Below, piece by piece: positions 52,649 to 61,560 of a DNA stretch of 64,000 bases. A program made the translations under genes and the position numbers. This DNA comes from CAYMEK01 sp964389305 (GTDB lineage: Bacteria; Spirochaetota; Spirochaetia; SZUA-6; DRHE01). The notes under the pieces are model-generated. The model saw only the letters and a list, made by a program, of their open reading frames with translations, made no database searches and had not been told where the DNA came from. The DNA lies in assembly GCA_964389305.1 (NCBI GenBank), contig CAYMEK010000006.1, positions 25,991 through 89,990 of the forward strand, written 5' to 3'. The first letter of the stretch is position 1. Each line of letters starts with the position of its first letter.

Positions 52649-54664
52649 TCAGCTTTTGCGCAGATCCAGGGTGAGCTTGAACTCCTGTTCCTGACCGGGC
52701 TGAACTGAAAGCGGCCAGCTGGCAACCAGGCAGCTACTCTGGTAGATGGTTTCCCTCTCAGAGCCTCTATAACACACTGTCTCGACGGGCAGACTCCAGA
52801 GCAAGAACAGCCGTTCCGCCGCCAGGTTGAGCAGCACGCCGTTGACCCGGTCGTGGATGCGCACGCCGTTGACTGCAGCCAGCTCGATCGGCCCGGTTCC
52901 TATCGGCTTTTCCCCTCCCTCCAACTGGGCCACCAGTGCTGCCGAGTTTTCTTTTCTATCAGCGAGAGCCAGATTCACTTCCAGTCCGTACCACAGCTCC
53001 AATGCCGTGCCGGAATCGTTCATCAGACCGACGGTAACTTCGATTCCGTTTTCCTTGAAACGATACCTCTTGCGTACGGTCAGGGAATGGCTCCTGCGCT
53101 TGACCCGTACCTTTCCGGTACGGACCAGAACGAGGGTCCTTTGATCCCTCTTCAGCTCTTCCAGCTCGAAGGGCTGATTGAGGAAATCACCCAGCTCGTG
53201 AAAGCTCATCCGGTCGAATTTCTGCAGTGTGGTGTTGGGAGCGAAGAAGTGATCGAGAAAGCCCTTACGGATGTACCAGTCACAGCCCTCATACTTGAAC
53301 CGGTGATCCGGTTCGGGCCAGCGGGCTATGGTGTCCAGGTAGTTCCAGCGCCTGGGCAGGTAGTCCAGCTCGATCAGGCAGGCTCCGATTCGGTGCACGA
53401 AGGCGTTGAGCACCTTGCCCTGATACAGGTATTCGGGCTCACCGTCCAGATCGAAATCGGTTGCGATAATGGAGGGAACGAACATCTGCGCGCCGCGGGT
53501 TACCCTCTCCGCTTCGATGAAAGCCTGATAGGCGGCCTTGCGCAGATGGTTCGCATAGGCGCCGCCCCGGTTTCCGTGCCAGTACACGGCCCCGGTCTGG
53601 CCCTTCCACAGCTCGTTCTGGGCGGCCTTCTTCCTGTACTTGTCTCCTCGGATTTGACCGACCAGAATGTGGGTGTACATCAGCCGGGAATACAGCAGGC
53701 TGATCTCGGGATACTTGGTGATGAACTGGCGGAAAAACCCTCCCCTTAGATAGGCTTCGGCTTCTTGCCTGCGCACCTTCTTGGACAACTCTCGAAAGAC
53801 CTTCTGACGCCTCACCGAAAGTACGCCGCACATGGTTTCCGCAGAGGAAACGCAGGGAAAATAAAGCCTGCCCAGAGGCTCGAGCGACCGGGGGGCGAAG
53901 CGGGGACTGACCGGATGCAGCCACTCCCTGTTCTGTTCCAGCAGGTCGAAGAAAGCGGGAAGCCATCCTTTCGGGCTGTAGATATCCCCTTTCTCCACGC
54001 AACCCCCCAGCTCTTCCCCCTGCACCATGATTACCGCGATCCTCCCCTTCTCCGGTGAGGCCGCTCCGTGCAGCTCCATGACCAGCTCCTCCGGGCGGTT
54101 GCCGGGTATCATTTTCTGCAGGGTGATATGAAGAGGCAGAACCGCCAGGGTCTTTCCCTGATCTTCGGTGAGATAGGCTTGGTAGCATTCCTTCTCCGGA
54201 ACACCCGCAGTATGAAAATGGCGGTCGTCCAGGAAGGTGTACTCCATCCCGCTATTTCGCAGCACCCTGGCCAGTCCCGGCTCCCAGACCCGCTCCATGA
54301 TCCAACCCCCGCGGGGCCGGGTCCCGAAAGTAGTGCGAAGAAAGGTGCTCATTTTCTCTATCTGCCCCAGCTTGTCCACGTCGGGAAGGATCGCCAGCAC
54401 CGGCGCGTAGTAGCCTCCGCCTAGAAGCTCGACCTGTTTGCGCCGGACCATCTCCTTTAGCAGCATGATGAACTCGGGGTGGTTGGTTTCCAACCACTCG
54501 AACGTCGATCCGCAGTAATGGAGAGCTACCTGTATCCGCGGATACTTGTACAGGAGGCTCAGGAATGGCTTGTAGGCTTTCTGGTATGTATGTTCAACAA
54601 CCTCTGCAGGGGTCCCGCGGGGCAGATAATTGTGGGTCCCGAATATCAGGCCGATCGATTTCAT
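52649..54664 (-). CDS. GH57 glucanotransferase/amylase-like enzyme with DUF1926-type C-terminus
   Basis: The 671-residue GH57 protein has the family motifs: HxHxP-like start (FGTHNYLPRG), LHYCGSTFEWLE, ELLGGGYYAPVLAILP, and nucleophile Glu124 in WIMERVWEP (Glu123 in Thermococcus litoralis 4-alpha-glucanotransferase), with an acidic partner in the FLDDRHF region. The C-terminal beta-rich half resembles the DUF1926 or cap domain of that enzyme. It may rearrange or cleave alpha-glucans. No signal peptide. It lies 15 bases after rnfB and is probably in that transcript. Confidence 0.88.
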   Translation of the reverse strand: MKSIGLIFGTHNYLPRGTPAEVVEHTYQKAYKPFLSLLYKYPRIQVALHYCGSTFEWLETNHPEFIMLLKEMVRRKQVELLGGGYYAPVLAILPDVDKLGQIEKMSTFLRTTFGTRPRGGWIMERVWEPGLARVLRNSGMEYTFLDDRHFHTAGVPEKECYQAYLTEDQGKTLAVLPLHITLQKMIPGNRPEELVMELHGAASPEKGRIAVIMVQGEELGGCVEKGDIYSPKGWLPAFFDLLEQNREWLHPVSPRFAPRSLEPLGRLYFPCVSSAETMCGVLSVRRQKVFRELSKKVRRQEAEAYLRGGFFRQFITKYPEISLLYSRLMYTHILVGQIRGDKYRKKAAQNELWKGQTGAVYWHGNRGGAYANHLRKAAYQAFIEAERVTRGAQMFVPSIIATDFDLDGEPEYLYQGKVLNAFVHRIGACLIELDYLPRRWNYLDTIARWPEPDHRFKYEGCDWYIRKGFLDHFFAPNTTLQKFDRMSFHELGDFLNQPFELEELKRDQRTLVLVRTGKVRVKRRSHSLTVRKRYRFKENGIEVTVGLMNDSGTALELWYGLEVNLALADRKENSAALVAQLEGGEKPIGTGPIELAAVNGVRIHDRVNGVLLNLAAERLFLLWSLPVETVCYRGSERETIYQSSCLVASWPLSVQPGQEQEFKLTLDLRKS

Positions 54665-54679
54665 AATCCTTGCGGGCGA

Positions 54680-55501
54680 TCATGCCTTGGGATGAATATC
54701 GTTACGGATAATGCACTTCGTCGGGCAGGCCTTGGCCCCTTCCTCTCTCTCACCCTCGGCCGAGTAGTCCACCCGGGAAAGGTTGTCCTCCACCTTGTAG
54801 CCTCCTTCAGGAGACTTCTTCTCGCAGAGCTTGCAGGCTGTGCAGCCTACCTGGCAGTATTTACGCACTCGGCCGCCTTTATCGGTCGAATTGCAGGCTA
54901 CAAAGTAGTCCGCCTCGTAGGGCAGCCAGCGCATAACACCCGTCGGACAGACCTGCACGCACCGCCCGCAGGAGATGCAGAGCTCCTTATTGACCCAAAC
55001 GCGGCCTTCGCTGTCGTAGTAGATTGCGTCGACCGGACAGACCCGGATGCAGCTTCCCAGACCGAGACAGCCGTACTTGCAGACCTTGTTGCCGCCGTAC
55101 AGAGCGTACAGGGCGTTGCAGTCTTCCACCCCTGAGTATTCGTAGGAATACTCGCTGGTATTCCGGCCGCCCCGGCAGTGTACCTGGGTCACCCGCTTCT
55201 GCCCGGCTTTGGCTTCATACTCCATGCCCATGATGGCGGCTATTTTCTTGGCCGTCTCGGCTCCCCCCACGGTGCATAGATCCAGAGCCACCTCCCCGCC
55301 CACAATCGCCGCCGCATAGGCGGTACAGCCGCTGAAGCCGCAGGCCCCGCAGTTGGCGCCGGGAAGGGCCGCCTCCAGAGCCTCCACGCGCTCATCCCGG
55401 CGTACGTACAGGAGCCGAGAGGCGAAAGCGAGGCCCAATCCGAGCAGGATCCCCAGACCAGCTACGGAGGCGAACGCATATAGAATCCGCATTGCTGCCA
55501 C
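54680..55501 (-). CDS. rnfB: Rnf electron-transport subunit RnfB
   Basis: The 273-residue protein has an N-terminal membrane helix (about 4-30), the Fe-S domain GANCGACGFSGC (49-60), two 4Fe-4S ferredoxin motifs (CIRVCPVDAI and CISCGRCVQVCPTG), and further cysteines (YCQVGCTACKLCEK). RnfB takes electrons from ferredoxin. The start is GTG 55501, nine bases after AGGAG; ATG 55492 is possible. Last Rnf gene in the run. Confidence 0.93.
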   Translation of the reverse strand: MAAMRILYAFASVAGLGILLGLGLAFASRLLYVRRDERVEALEAALPGANCGACGFSGCTAYAAAIVGGEVALDLCTVGGAETAKKIAAIMGMEYEAKAGQKRVTQVHCRGGRNTSEYSYEYSGVEDCNALYALYGGNKVCKYGCLGLGSCIRVCPVDAIYYDSEGRVWVNKELCISCGRCVQVCPTGVMRWLPYEADYFVACNSTDKGGRVRKYCQVGCTACKLCEKKSPEGGYKVEDNLSRVDYSAEGEREEGAKACPTKCIIRNDIHPKA

Positions 55502-55513
55502 TTGAGATGTCTC

Positions 55514-56104
55514 CTATCCTACCAGGTTGTTCAGCAGGCCCTTGTCGAAAGCCATGAAGGCCAGGGCCATCAACCCGGCGGTAATAAAGGCGATCGGCAC
55601 GCCTCGTAAGGGCTTGGGTACCCACTCCCGGTCGAGCTTCTCCCGGATCGAGGACATGACTACAATGGCCAGCAGAAAGCCTATTCCCGCAGCGATACCG
55701 GCCACGAAGCTTTCTAGCGCATTGTATTCATTTCGCACCGCAATCAGGGCGATGCCCAGGACGGCGCAGTTGGTGGTGATCAGAGGCAGATAGATGCCGA
55801 GAGCCTTGTACAGGGCCGGCGAGACCTTCGTGATCACCATCTCGACCAGTTGAACCAGGGCTGCGATGATCAGGATGAAGCTGATCGTCTGCAGATACTC
55901 GATGTGCAGAGGGACGAGGATCAACCGGTACACCACCCAGGTGGCCAGCGAGGCCATGGACATGACGAAGATAACGGCGAATCCCATGCCTACGGCGGAG
56001 TCCATTTTGCGGGACACACCGATGAACGGGCACAGGCCCAGAAACTGCGTCAGGATGAAGTTGTTGATGAAAACAAAGGTAATGATGATGCCTACGTAGC
56101 TCAT
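55514..56104 (-). CDS. rnfA: Rnf subunit RnfA
   Basis: This 196-residue membrane protein with about six helices matches RnfA: FVFINNFILTQFLGLCPFIG near the N-terminus and LPLITTNCAVLGIAL in the middle. RnfA and RnfE share a fold and hold an Fe-S site through cysteines (GLCPF, NCAVLG). ATG 56104 overlaps the rnfE stop (ATGA); a longer frame upstream is inside rnfE. Confidence 0.93.
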   Translation of the reverse strand: MSYVGIIITFVFINNFILTQFLGLCPFIGVSRKMDSAVGMGFAVIFVMSMASLATWVVYRLILVPLHIEYLQTISFILIIAALVQLVEMVITKVSPALYKALGIYLPLITTNCAVLGIALIAVRNEYNALESFVAGIAAGIGFLLAIVVMSSIREKLDREWVPKPLRGVPIAFITAGLMALAFMAFDKGLLNNLVG

Positions 56105-56805
56105 GTGCCGCCCCCTACCGCTTCCGCCCCCTGTTCCACCGCGGGCTCCCGGGCGGCGCTCCACCTGGCGCGCTCCTCCTGCTTCGCCTCAAGCCAGTTG
56201 AAGAAGGCCTTGAGAAAACCGATCACCAGCAGGGCCCCGGGCGCCAGAGCCAGGACCCGGGCCGGCTGGCTGGCCAGACCGGGAATGCGAATCACCCCGT
56301 CGAAGCTCCCCATCGGGAACAGAGTAATGGTGCCGCTGCCGAAGACCTCCCGAATCGAGGCGATCAAAAGCAGCCCCAGCGTGAAGCCCACGCCCATACC
56401 CAGTGAGTCCAGGATCGAATGCCCCAGCGGCTGGCGGCTGGCGAAGGCTTCGGCGCGACCGAGAATGATGCAGTTCACCACGATCAGTTGGACGAACACC
56501 CCCAGGTTCCTGGAAAGCGAGGGGGCGTAGGCCTGCATGACCAGATCCACGATGGTGACGAAGGAAGCGATGATGACGATGAACGCGGGAATGCGGATCC
56601 TGGGTGGGATGAAATCTTTCAGCAGGGAAACGAAGATCTCCGAGCCCAGAAGCACGAAGATCACCCCCGCGCCCATACCCAGGGCGTTGACCACCTGGGT
56701 GGAAACGGCCAGAGTGGGGCAAAGGCCGAGCAGGATGATGAAGATCGGGTTTTCCTTGAACAACCCCTTGCTGAAATTGGAGATCAAGATCGGTTCGTCG
56801 CTCAT
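56101..56805 (-). CDS. rnfE: Rnf subunit RnfE
   Basis: This 234-residue membrane protein has the RnfE motif GLCPTLAVSTQVVNALGMG near residue 30 and the second cysteine segment VNCIILGRAEAFA near residue 110. A hydrophilic Glu/Arg-rich C-terminal tail follows the last helix. It pairs with RnfA. It overlaps the rnfG stop (ATGA) and the rnfA start. Confidence 0.93.
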   Translation of the reverse strand: MSDEPILISNFSKGLFKENPIFIILLGLCPTLAVSTQVVNALGMGAGVIFVLLGSEIFVSLLKDFIPPRIRIPAFIVIIASFVTIVDLVMQAYAPSLSRNLGVFVQLIVVNCIILGRAEAFASRQPLGHSILDSLGMGVGFTLGLLLIASIREVFGSGTITLFPMGSFDGVIRIPGLASQPARVLALAPGALLVIGFLKAFFNWLEAKQEERARWSAAREPAVEQGAEAVGGGT

Positions 56806-57362
56806 TCGCTGCCCTCCATTGTTCTGACGAACTCGGCTCCCTCGGCCAGGGCCTTGGAGATCGCGAGAAAGGTTATGGTCGCCCCGGTTACGGCGTCGGC
56901 TTCCTCGGAATCAAGCATGTTCTTACGTACGGGCACCGGCCTGGCCTCACTGCCGGTACCGATGAATTTGTCCATGTAGGCCGGGTTCTCCGCCTTCTTG
57001 CCCAGGCCCGGGGTTTCCAGGTCCTCCATCAGTCTGGCGGCCACGATGCTCCCGTCGCGCTGGTAGCGGACCAGAAGTCTCAGGTCGCCGCCGTAGCCCG
57101 ATCCCTTTAGCTCCAGCACGTAGCCGACCTGTTCGCCCCCTGCCGTTACCGGATACACTGCCTTTACCACCGGATCTTCACCGGCCTCTACGGGCTGCCC
57201 GGTCTCGGCGTCGGGGGTAAGCTCTTCGAGAGCCTGTTGCAGCTCCAGGATCTTACGCTGCCTGATAACCGGCTCCGTAACGGCATCGATGCCGCCGAGA
57301 GTCAGGGCGGCCACGGCGCAGATCGCAAACAGCTTGATACCGGTTATAACCAGGTTCTTCAT
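56802..57362 (-). CDS. rnfG: Rnf subunit RnfG
   Basis: The 186-residue protein has one N-terminal membrane helix (about 4-22) and a periplasmic FMN-binding domain. The flavinylation motif is DAVTGATIT (156-164), with Thr162 the expected FMN attachment residue. FMN transferase (ApbE) is not in the window. It overlaps rnfD and rnfE at both ends (ATGA). Confidence 0.93.
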   Translation of the reverse strand: MKNLVITGIKLFAICAVAALTLGGIDAVTEPVIRQRKILELQQALEELTPDAETGQPVEAGEDPVVKAVYPVTAGGEQVGYVLELKGSGYGGDLRLLVRYQRDGSIVAARLMEDLETPGLGKKAENPAYMDKFIGTGSEARPVPVRKNMLDSEEADAVTGATITFLAISKALAEGAEFVRTMEGSE

Positions 57363-58465
57363 TCCTTGCCTTCCTTGACATAGCCGAACTTGACGGGGCG
57401 CGTAAGCCTATCGATCAGGGGCACGAACATGTTCATGATGATGATGGCCAGCGACACGCCTTCGGGAAAGGAGCCGTATATCCGGATCAGAAAGGTGAGA
57501 AAGCCGGCGCCCACTCCAAAGATCAACATGCCCTTTCGGGTCAGGGGTGAAGTGACCATATCGGTAGCCATGTACAAGGCGCCCAGCATCAAACCTCCGG
57601 CCAGGAGGTGGAACAGGACGTCTCCGGTAAACAGCCCGCCTCCGAAGGGCTTTCCGCCCAGAAACCAGATAAGCAGGGCAAAGGAGCCGAGGTAGGCGGC
57701 CGGAATCTCCCAGGCGATGATTCTCTTTATCAGCAGGTAGACGCTGCCGAGAAGCAGAAGCAGCGCCGAGACCTCGCCGATGCATCCCGGGATGTTGCCC
57801 AGGAACAGGTCGCCGTAGCCTTCCGGCACGATCCTGCCCAGTGGGGCCAGAAGGGCCGGCAGTCCCCCGCGGCCGGCCGTACCCAGACCGCTGGTCGGGT
57901 ATCCCTGCTGAGCCAGAAACTCTATCGGGCCGCTTACCCGTCCCTGGAAATCGAGCAGGCCCGTCTTGACGAAGCCGAGGACCGAGGCGCTGGTGGTGGC
58001 GTCGACTCCCCAGTTCAGGGGCGCCTTCCAGGTGGTCATGAATCCGGTCCAGGAGAAGGTGACGAACACCCGCCCGGCCAGGGCCGGATTCATCCAGTTG
58101 CGTCCCAGACCTCCGAAGGCCATCTTCACCACGGCAATGGCAAACACCGAGGCGAACACCGGAACGTAAATAGGAACCTCGGGAGGCATGTTGTAGCCGA
58201 TCAGCAGGCCGGTCAGCACGGCACTCAAGTCGTGAAGCGTATAGCGCCCCTGCAGCCTGGTAATGATAAACTCGGTCAGCACGCTGGAGGCGATAGAAGC
58301 CAGAATCACGTAAAGCGAATACACACCGAAGATCAGGATTCCCCAGACGCCGGCGGGAACCAGGCACAGGATCACGCTGAGCATTATCCTGGACGTGGTG
58401 CTGCCCTCATGAAGATGGGGGGAAACCGTTACCCGGGCATTCCAGGCACTATTGATGTCCGCCAT
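57359..58465 (-). CDS. rnfD: Rnf subunit RnfD
   Basis: This 368-residue membrane protein of the NqrB/RnfD family has about nine or ten helices. The FMN-attachment region reads VDATTSAS (near 155-162), with a threonine in the usual position although the glycine of GATT is replaced. SPHLHEGSTTSRIM at the N-terminus and FGGLGRNWMNPALAGRVFV near 115 are typical. It begins three bases after rnfC. Confidence 0.92.
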   Translation of the reverse strand: MADINSAWNARVTVSPHLHEGSTTSRIMLSVILCLVPAGVWGILIFGVYSLYVILASIASSVLTEFIITRLQGRYTLHDLSAVLTGLLIGYNMPPEVPIYVPVFASVFAIAVVKMAFGGLGRNWMNPALAGRVFVTFSWTGFMTTWKAPLNWGVDATTSASVLGFVKTGLLDFQGRVSGPIEFLAQQGYPTSGLGTAGRGGLPALLAPLGRIVPEGYGDLFLGNIPGCIGEVSALLLLLGSVYLLIKRIIAWEIPAAYLGSFALLIWFLGGKPFGGGLFTGDVLFHLLAGGLMLGALYMATDMVTSPLTRKGMLIFGVGAGFLTFLIRIYGSFPEGVSLAIIIMNMFVPLIDRLTRPVKFGYVKEGKE

Positions 58466-58468
58466 AAT

Positions 58469-59791
58469 CTAGGCCTTCTTCTTTCTGGACATGAGCTTTC
58501 CCAATTTCATCGCCTGCACCAGTGGTATCCGCGCCGGGCAGACGTAACCGCAGCAGCCGCATTCCTTGCAATCCATCAATCCTTCGGCCAGCGCCTGCTC
58601 GTACTCCTGGTGGTCGATCAATTTGTAGAGCCTGGTCGGGACCAGACCCAACGGGCAGTGGGCGACGCAGCGCCCGCAGCTGATGCAGGGAGTCTCAGGC
58701 CTGGTTCGGGTCTGCGCCCTGGACAGAGCCAGGATCCCGGAGGTTCCCTTGACTACCGGTACATCCAGATCCACCACGGCGAAGCCCATCATGGGACCGC
58801 CGGCCACGATTTTACCCGGCGGCTCGCTGAATCCTCCACACTCTTCCAGCAAATAGCTCACCGGGGTCCCGAGGCGCACCTTGAAGTTGGCCGCGTTTTT
58901 CACAGCCGTTCCGCTTACGGTCACGATGCGCTCGATCAAGGGCTTGCCGAGCACCACCGCTTCGTAGATAGCGAAGACGGTCCCAGCGTTGGACACTACA
59001 GCCCCGATATCCAGGGGCAGTCCGCCCGACGGCACTTCGGCTCCGATCAAGGCTTTCAGAAGCTGTTTCTCATCGCCTTGAGGATACTTCATCTTCAAGG
59101 GCACAACCTCGATGTCCGGGCCATCCTCTGCGCTTGCGGCTCGCAACGCTTCGATGGCGTCGGGCTTGTTCTCCTCCACCCCGACAAGAATCTTGGCGGC
59201 TGAGAGTATGCGAGCTACGACGGCAATCCCCGTCAGCAGTTCCCTGGTTTTTTCAATCATCAGGCGGTGGTCGGCCGTCAGGAAAGGCTCGCATTCCACG
59301 CCGTTCATCACGAAGTACTCGACCCGGCTTCCCTCCCGAACGGTGAACTTGATCGGGGTGGGAAACGTAGCCCCTCCCAGCCCGACGATGCCCTGTTCCC
59401 TGACAATAGCAAGCAGTTCCTGCGGGCTTTTGCTCTGCCATTGCCCGTCGGGCGCCGCAAGCCGGTCGAACTCGCCCTCGAACTCGATCACCGCAGCCTG
59501 GCTGCGTATGCCGTTGGGAAGATAGATCTCCCGGATCTCCTTCACCCTGCCCGGAATAGAGCAATGAACATTGGCGGAGAATGCTCCTCTGGCTTTGCCG
59601 ATGAGCATCCCCTCCCGCACCTCGTCTCCCGGAGCCACCAGGCATTCCGCCGGCGCTCCCATGTGCTGGGCCATCGGGATAACCGCTTCCGGGGGTATGG
59701 GTGCGTTGCGGATGGGAATGTGATTGCTGAGATGCTTGTAGTCGTGAGGATGCACTCCTCCCCTTGGAAAGGTGCGTACCTGTCCAGCCAT
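58469..59791 (-). CDS. rnfC: Rnf subunit RnfC
   Basis: The 440-residue protein has an N-terminal FPRGGVHP start, an FMN/NADH-binding domain (VGLGGATFPTPIK, NGVECEPFLTAD) and two 4Fe-4S motifs near the C-terminus (CISCGRCVAHCPLG and CKECGCCGYVCPAR). RnfC exchanges electrons with NAD; the Rnf complex couples ferredoxin oxidation to Na+ or H+ pumping, a main energy route in anaerobes. It heads the C-D-G-E-A-B order. Confidence 0.94.
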   Translation of the reverse strand: MAGQVRTFPRGGVHPHDYKHLSNHIPIRNAPIPPEAVIPMAQHMGAPAECLVAPGDEVREGMLIGKARGAFSANVHCSIPGRVKEIREIYLPNGIRSQAAVIEFEGEFDRLAAPDGQWQSKSPQELLAIVREQGIVGLGGATFPTPIKFTVREGSRVEYFVMNGVECEPFLTADHRLMIEKTRELLTGIAVVARILSAAKILVGVEENKPDAIEALRAASAEDGPDIEVVPLKMKYPQGDEKQLLKALIGAEVPSGGLPLDIGAVVSNAGTVFAIYEAVVLGKPLIERIVTVSGTAVKNAANFKVRLGTPVSYLLEECGGFSEPPGKIVAGGPMMGFAVVDLDVPVVKGTSGILALSRAQTRTRPETPCISCGRCVAHCPLGLVPTRLYKLIDHQEYEQALAEGLMDCKECGCCGYVCPARIPLVQAMKLGKLMSRKKKA

Positions 59792-59799
59792 AGTGTGTG

Positions 59800-61434
59800 T
59801 CAGTGCCTCCTAAGCGTTAGAATCCTAGTAGCATACAATACGGATGCTGTCAAATCAAAAAGCCTGATACAGAGGTGAATGATCAAAAACAGGGCAATCA
59901 AGGCGCCTGCCAGCAGGGTCGTATCCCAACTCACCGTGCCGGCTTCGGCGACGTGAGACGCGATCACAGGCGCGGCCACACCCTGATCGGCTAGCAATCG
60001 AGGCACACTGCCGGCAGGCGCGGCGGCCAGGGTCCTGGAGAGCCAGGAAGCCTTGAACTGCTTTACTACGCGAAAAGTCTTTTGTATCCGGTTGCCTTCA
60101 GGATTGCTGCGATAAGCGGATATGTCGATCCGCTCATCAAGTAGTGGAAAGCCGTAGACCCGGCCGAACACCAAGGCTTCCTGGAAAGCCCGGTGACTCA
60201 GGTAGTCGGCCAAATTGGGTAGATCGTCACCTTGGGAAGTCGCATACAGGGCGCTGAGAGATTTCCAGGAAAGCTCCCCCCGTTTCCCCCGCGCCAGATC
60301 CCTGAATACCTTGTACACCGGCTTCTCGGCGGCCCGGTCCTGCAATCCCAGGACCGGCAAGCCGAATAGCGCCAACGCCAGCAGTGCGGTAAATAGAACA
60401 GGCTCCCGGGCCACTCCACCCGTCCGCAGGTGAAATCCCCTCAGGATCTGCAGGGGCTGGAAGGGCGGATGGGCGCGACGGACAAGGTCAAGTTCCAGGA
60501 GGAAGTACAACAGGACAGCCGCGAGAACGCCGCCCGAGGCTGAAAGGAGGACGCCGAGGAACTGTCCCCGCAGCGCCATAGTCACCAGCGCTCCTATCGT
60601 TCCCAGAACGGCGGGTAACAGGCGAACCACGGCTGGAGGAGAAGATGCGGCCCGATAGACGCCTGCTGCTGCTGCGATGCCTGGAATGGCCTTTCCCGCC
60701 AAAGGCAGCTTGTTCTTCCAGCAATCGTGCAGCGCAGCCAGCAGGGACATCCAGAGCGGGGAGAAAAGGGAAAAAATCAGCAGACAGAACAAATCTCCGA
60801 CCAAAACCAGAACCAGCCAGGGAAGGGAGCCGAGAACGAGCGACAGGCGCAACAGGGTGAAGGGATACAGGAGCAGGAGCAACACGAGCCAGGCGGCGAA
60901 CAGGCCGAGCTGGAGCACTTTGCCTGTCGGGTCGAATTCCAGCAGGTGCCAGCGCTGCCTTTCGGAGCCCAGAAGCCTATGCAACCGCAGGAAGAGAATG
61001 GGCGGGCTGACTTCCGAACGGAGGTAGAGAACCTCCCAGGATCTCTCGCTTCCGGAAATCTCAAAAAGCCTGCCTACGCGCCGAAGATAGGGATCGAAGC
61101 GCGGATCGAGAGGATCGAGACGCTCGGACAGGCCGTCCACGGTTATCTCCGCAAAACCGGCGAAGGTATTGAACGAGACAGTCGTGGTATAGCGGGAGAC
61201 CACAGCTTCGATCCCGGGTAGTGAAGCGATCCGCCCACTCAGCAGCGCAGTATCTTCCGATTGATCGAGATACAGGGTGTAGTAGCTCTTCCAGGTTTTT
61301 GGGCGGACGCTGTCAGGGGGGACGAACAGCAGGGAAAGCGTCAAAGCGATGATTCCGGCGGCCGCGAGCAAGGCACCGAGGAGGATCGACGCGCGCCTGG
61401 TTGAAGGGGGATTATCGTTTGGTGCGATTGGCAT
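59800..61434 (-). CDS. Hypothetical membrane protein preceding rnfC, 544 aa
   Basis: I do not recognise the family. One helix near residues 15-38 is followed by a polar domain (about 45-165), a central cluster of about five or six helices (170-320), a second polar domain (about 345-500), and a last helix (about 510-535). The arrangement recalls substrate-facing permeases with periplasmic loops. It starts eight bases before rnfC on the same strand and so is probably co-transcribed with the Rnf genes. Confidence 0.6.
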   Translation of the reverse strand: MPIAPNDNPPSTRRASILLGALLAAAGIIALTLSLLFVPPDSVRPKTWKSYYTLYLDQSEDTALLSGRIASLPGIEAVVSRYTTTVSFNTFAGFAEITVDGLSERLDPLDPRFDPYLRRVGRLFEISGSERSWEVLYLRSEVSPPILFLRLHRLLGSERQRWHLLEFDPTGKVLQLGLFAAWLVLLLLLYPFTLLRLSLVLGSLPWLVLVLVGDLFCLLIFSLFSPLWMSLLAALHDCWKNKLPLAGKAIPGIAAAAGVYRAASSPPAVVRLLPAVLGTIGALVTMALRGQFLGVLLSASGGVLAAVLLYFLLELDLVRRAHPPFQPLQILRGFHLRTGGVAREPVLFTALLALALFGLPVLGLQDRAAEKPVYKVFRDLARGKRGELSWKSLSALYATSQGDDLPNLADYLSHRAFQEALVFGRVYGFPLLDERIDISAYRSNPEGNRIQKTFRVVKQFKASWLSRTLAAAPAGSVPRLLADQGVAAPVIASHVAEAGTVSWDTTLLAGALIALFLIIHLCIRLFDLTASVLYATRILTLRRH

Positions 61435-61470
61435 AGGTCAGGCCGTTAGTTTCCCCTCGGTCGGAGGGGT

Positions 61471-61499
61471 TTGTCAAGGCCGGTGAGATGCAGTATATT
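61471..61499 (+). promoter_or_regulatory. Sigma-70-like promoter of the HTH-EIIA gene
   Basis: TTGTCA (61471-61476), a 17-base spacer and TATATT (61494-61499). The predicted start of transcription is near 61506, 55 bases before the ATG, with GGAGG six bases before it. The -10 box lies inside the first 10-bp repeat. Confidence 0.6.
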
Positions 61500-61530
61500 A
61501 CAGTTTGTTACAGCATATTACAGCCTAATT
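61491..61530 (+). repeat. Four phased 10-bp repeats over the promoter (CAGNNTNTTA-like)
   Basis: CAGTATATTA (61491-61500), CAGTTTGTTA (61501-61510), CAGCATATTA (61511-61520) and CAGCCTAATT (61521-61530; least similar) are head to tail, one helical turn apart. They span the -10 box and the predicted start of transcription, a position suited to repression. Confidence 0.85.
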
Positions 61531-61560
61531 ATGACCAATGATGTCCTATGGAGGACTATA

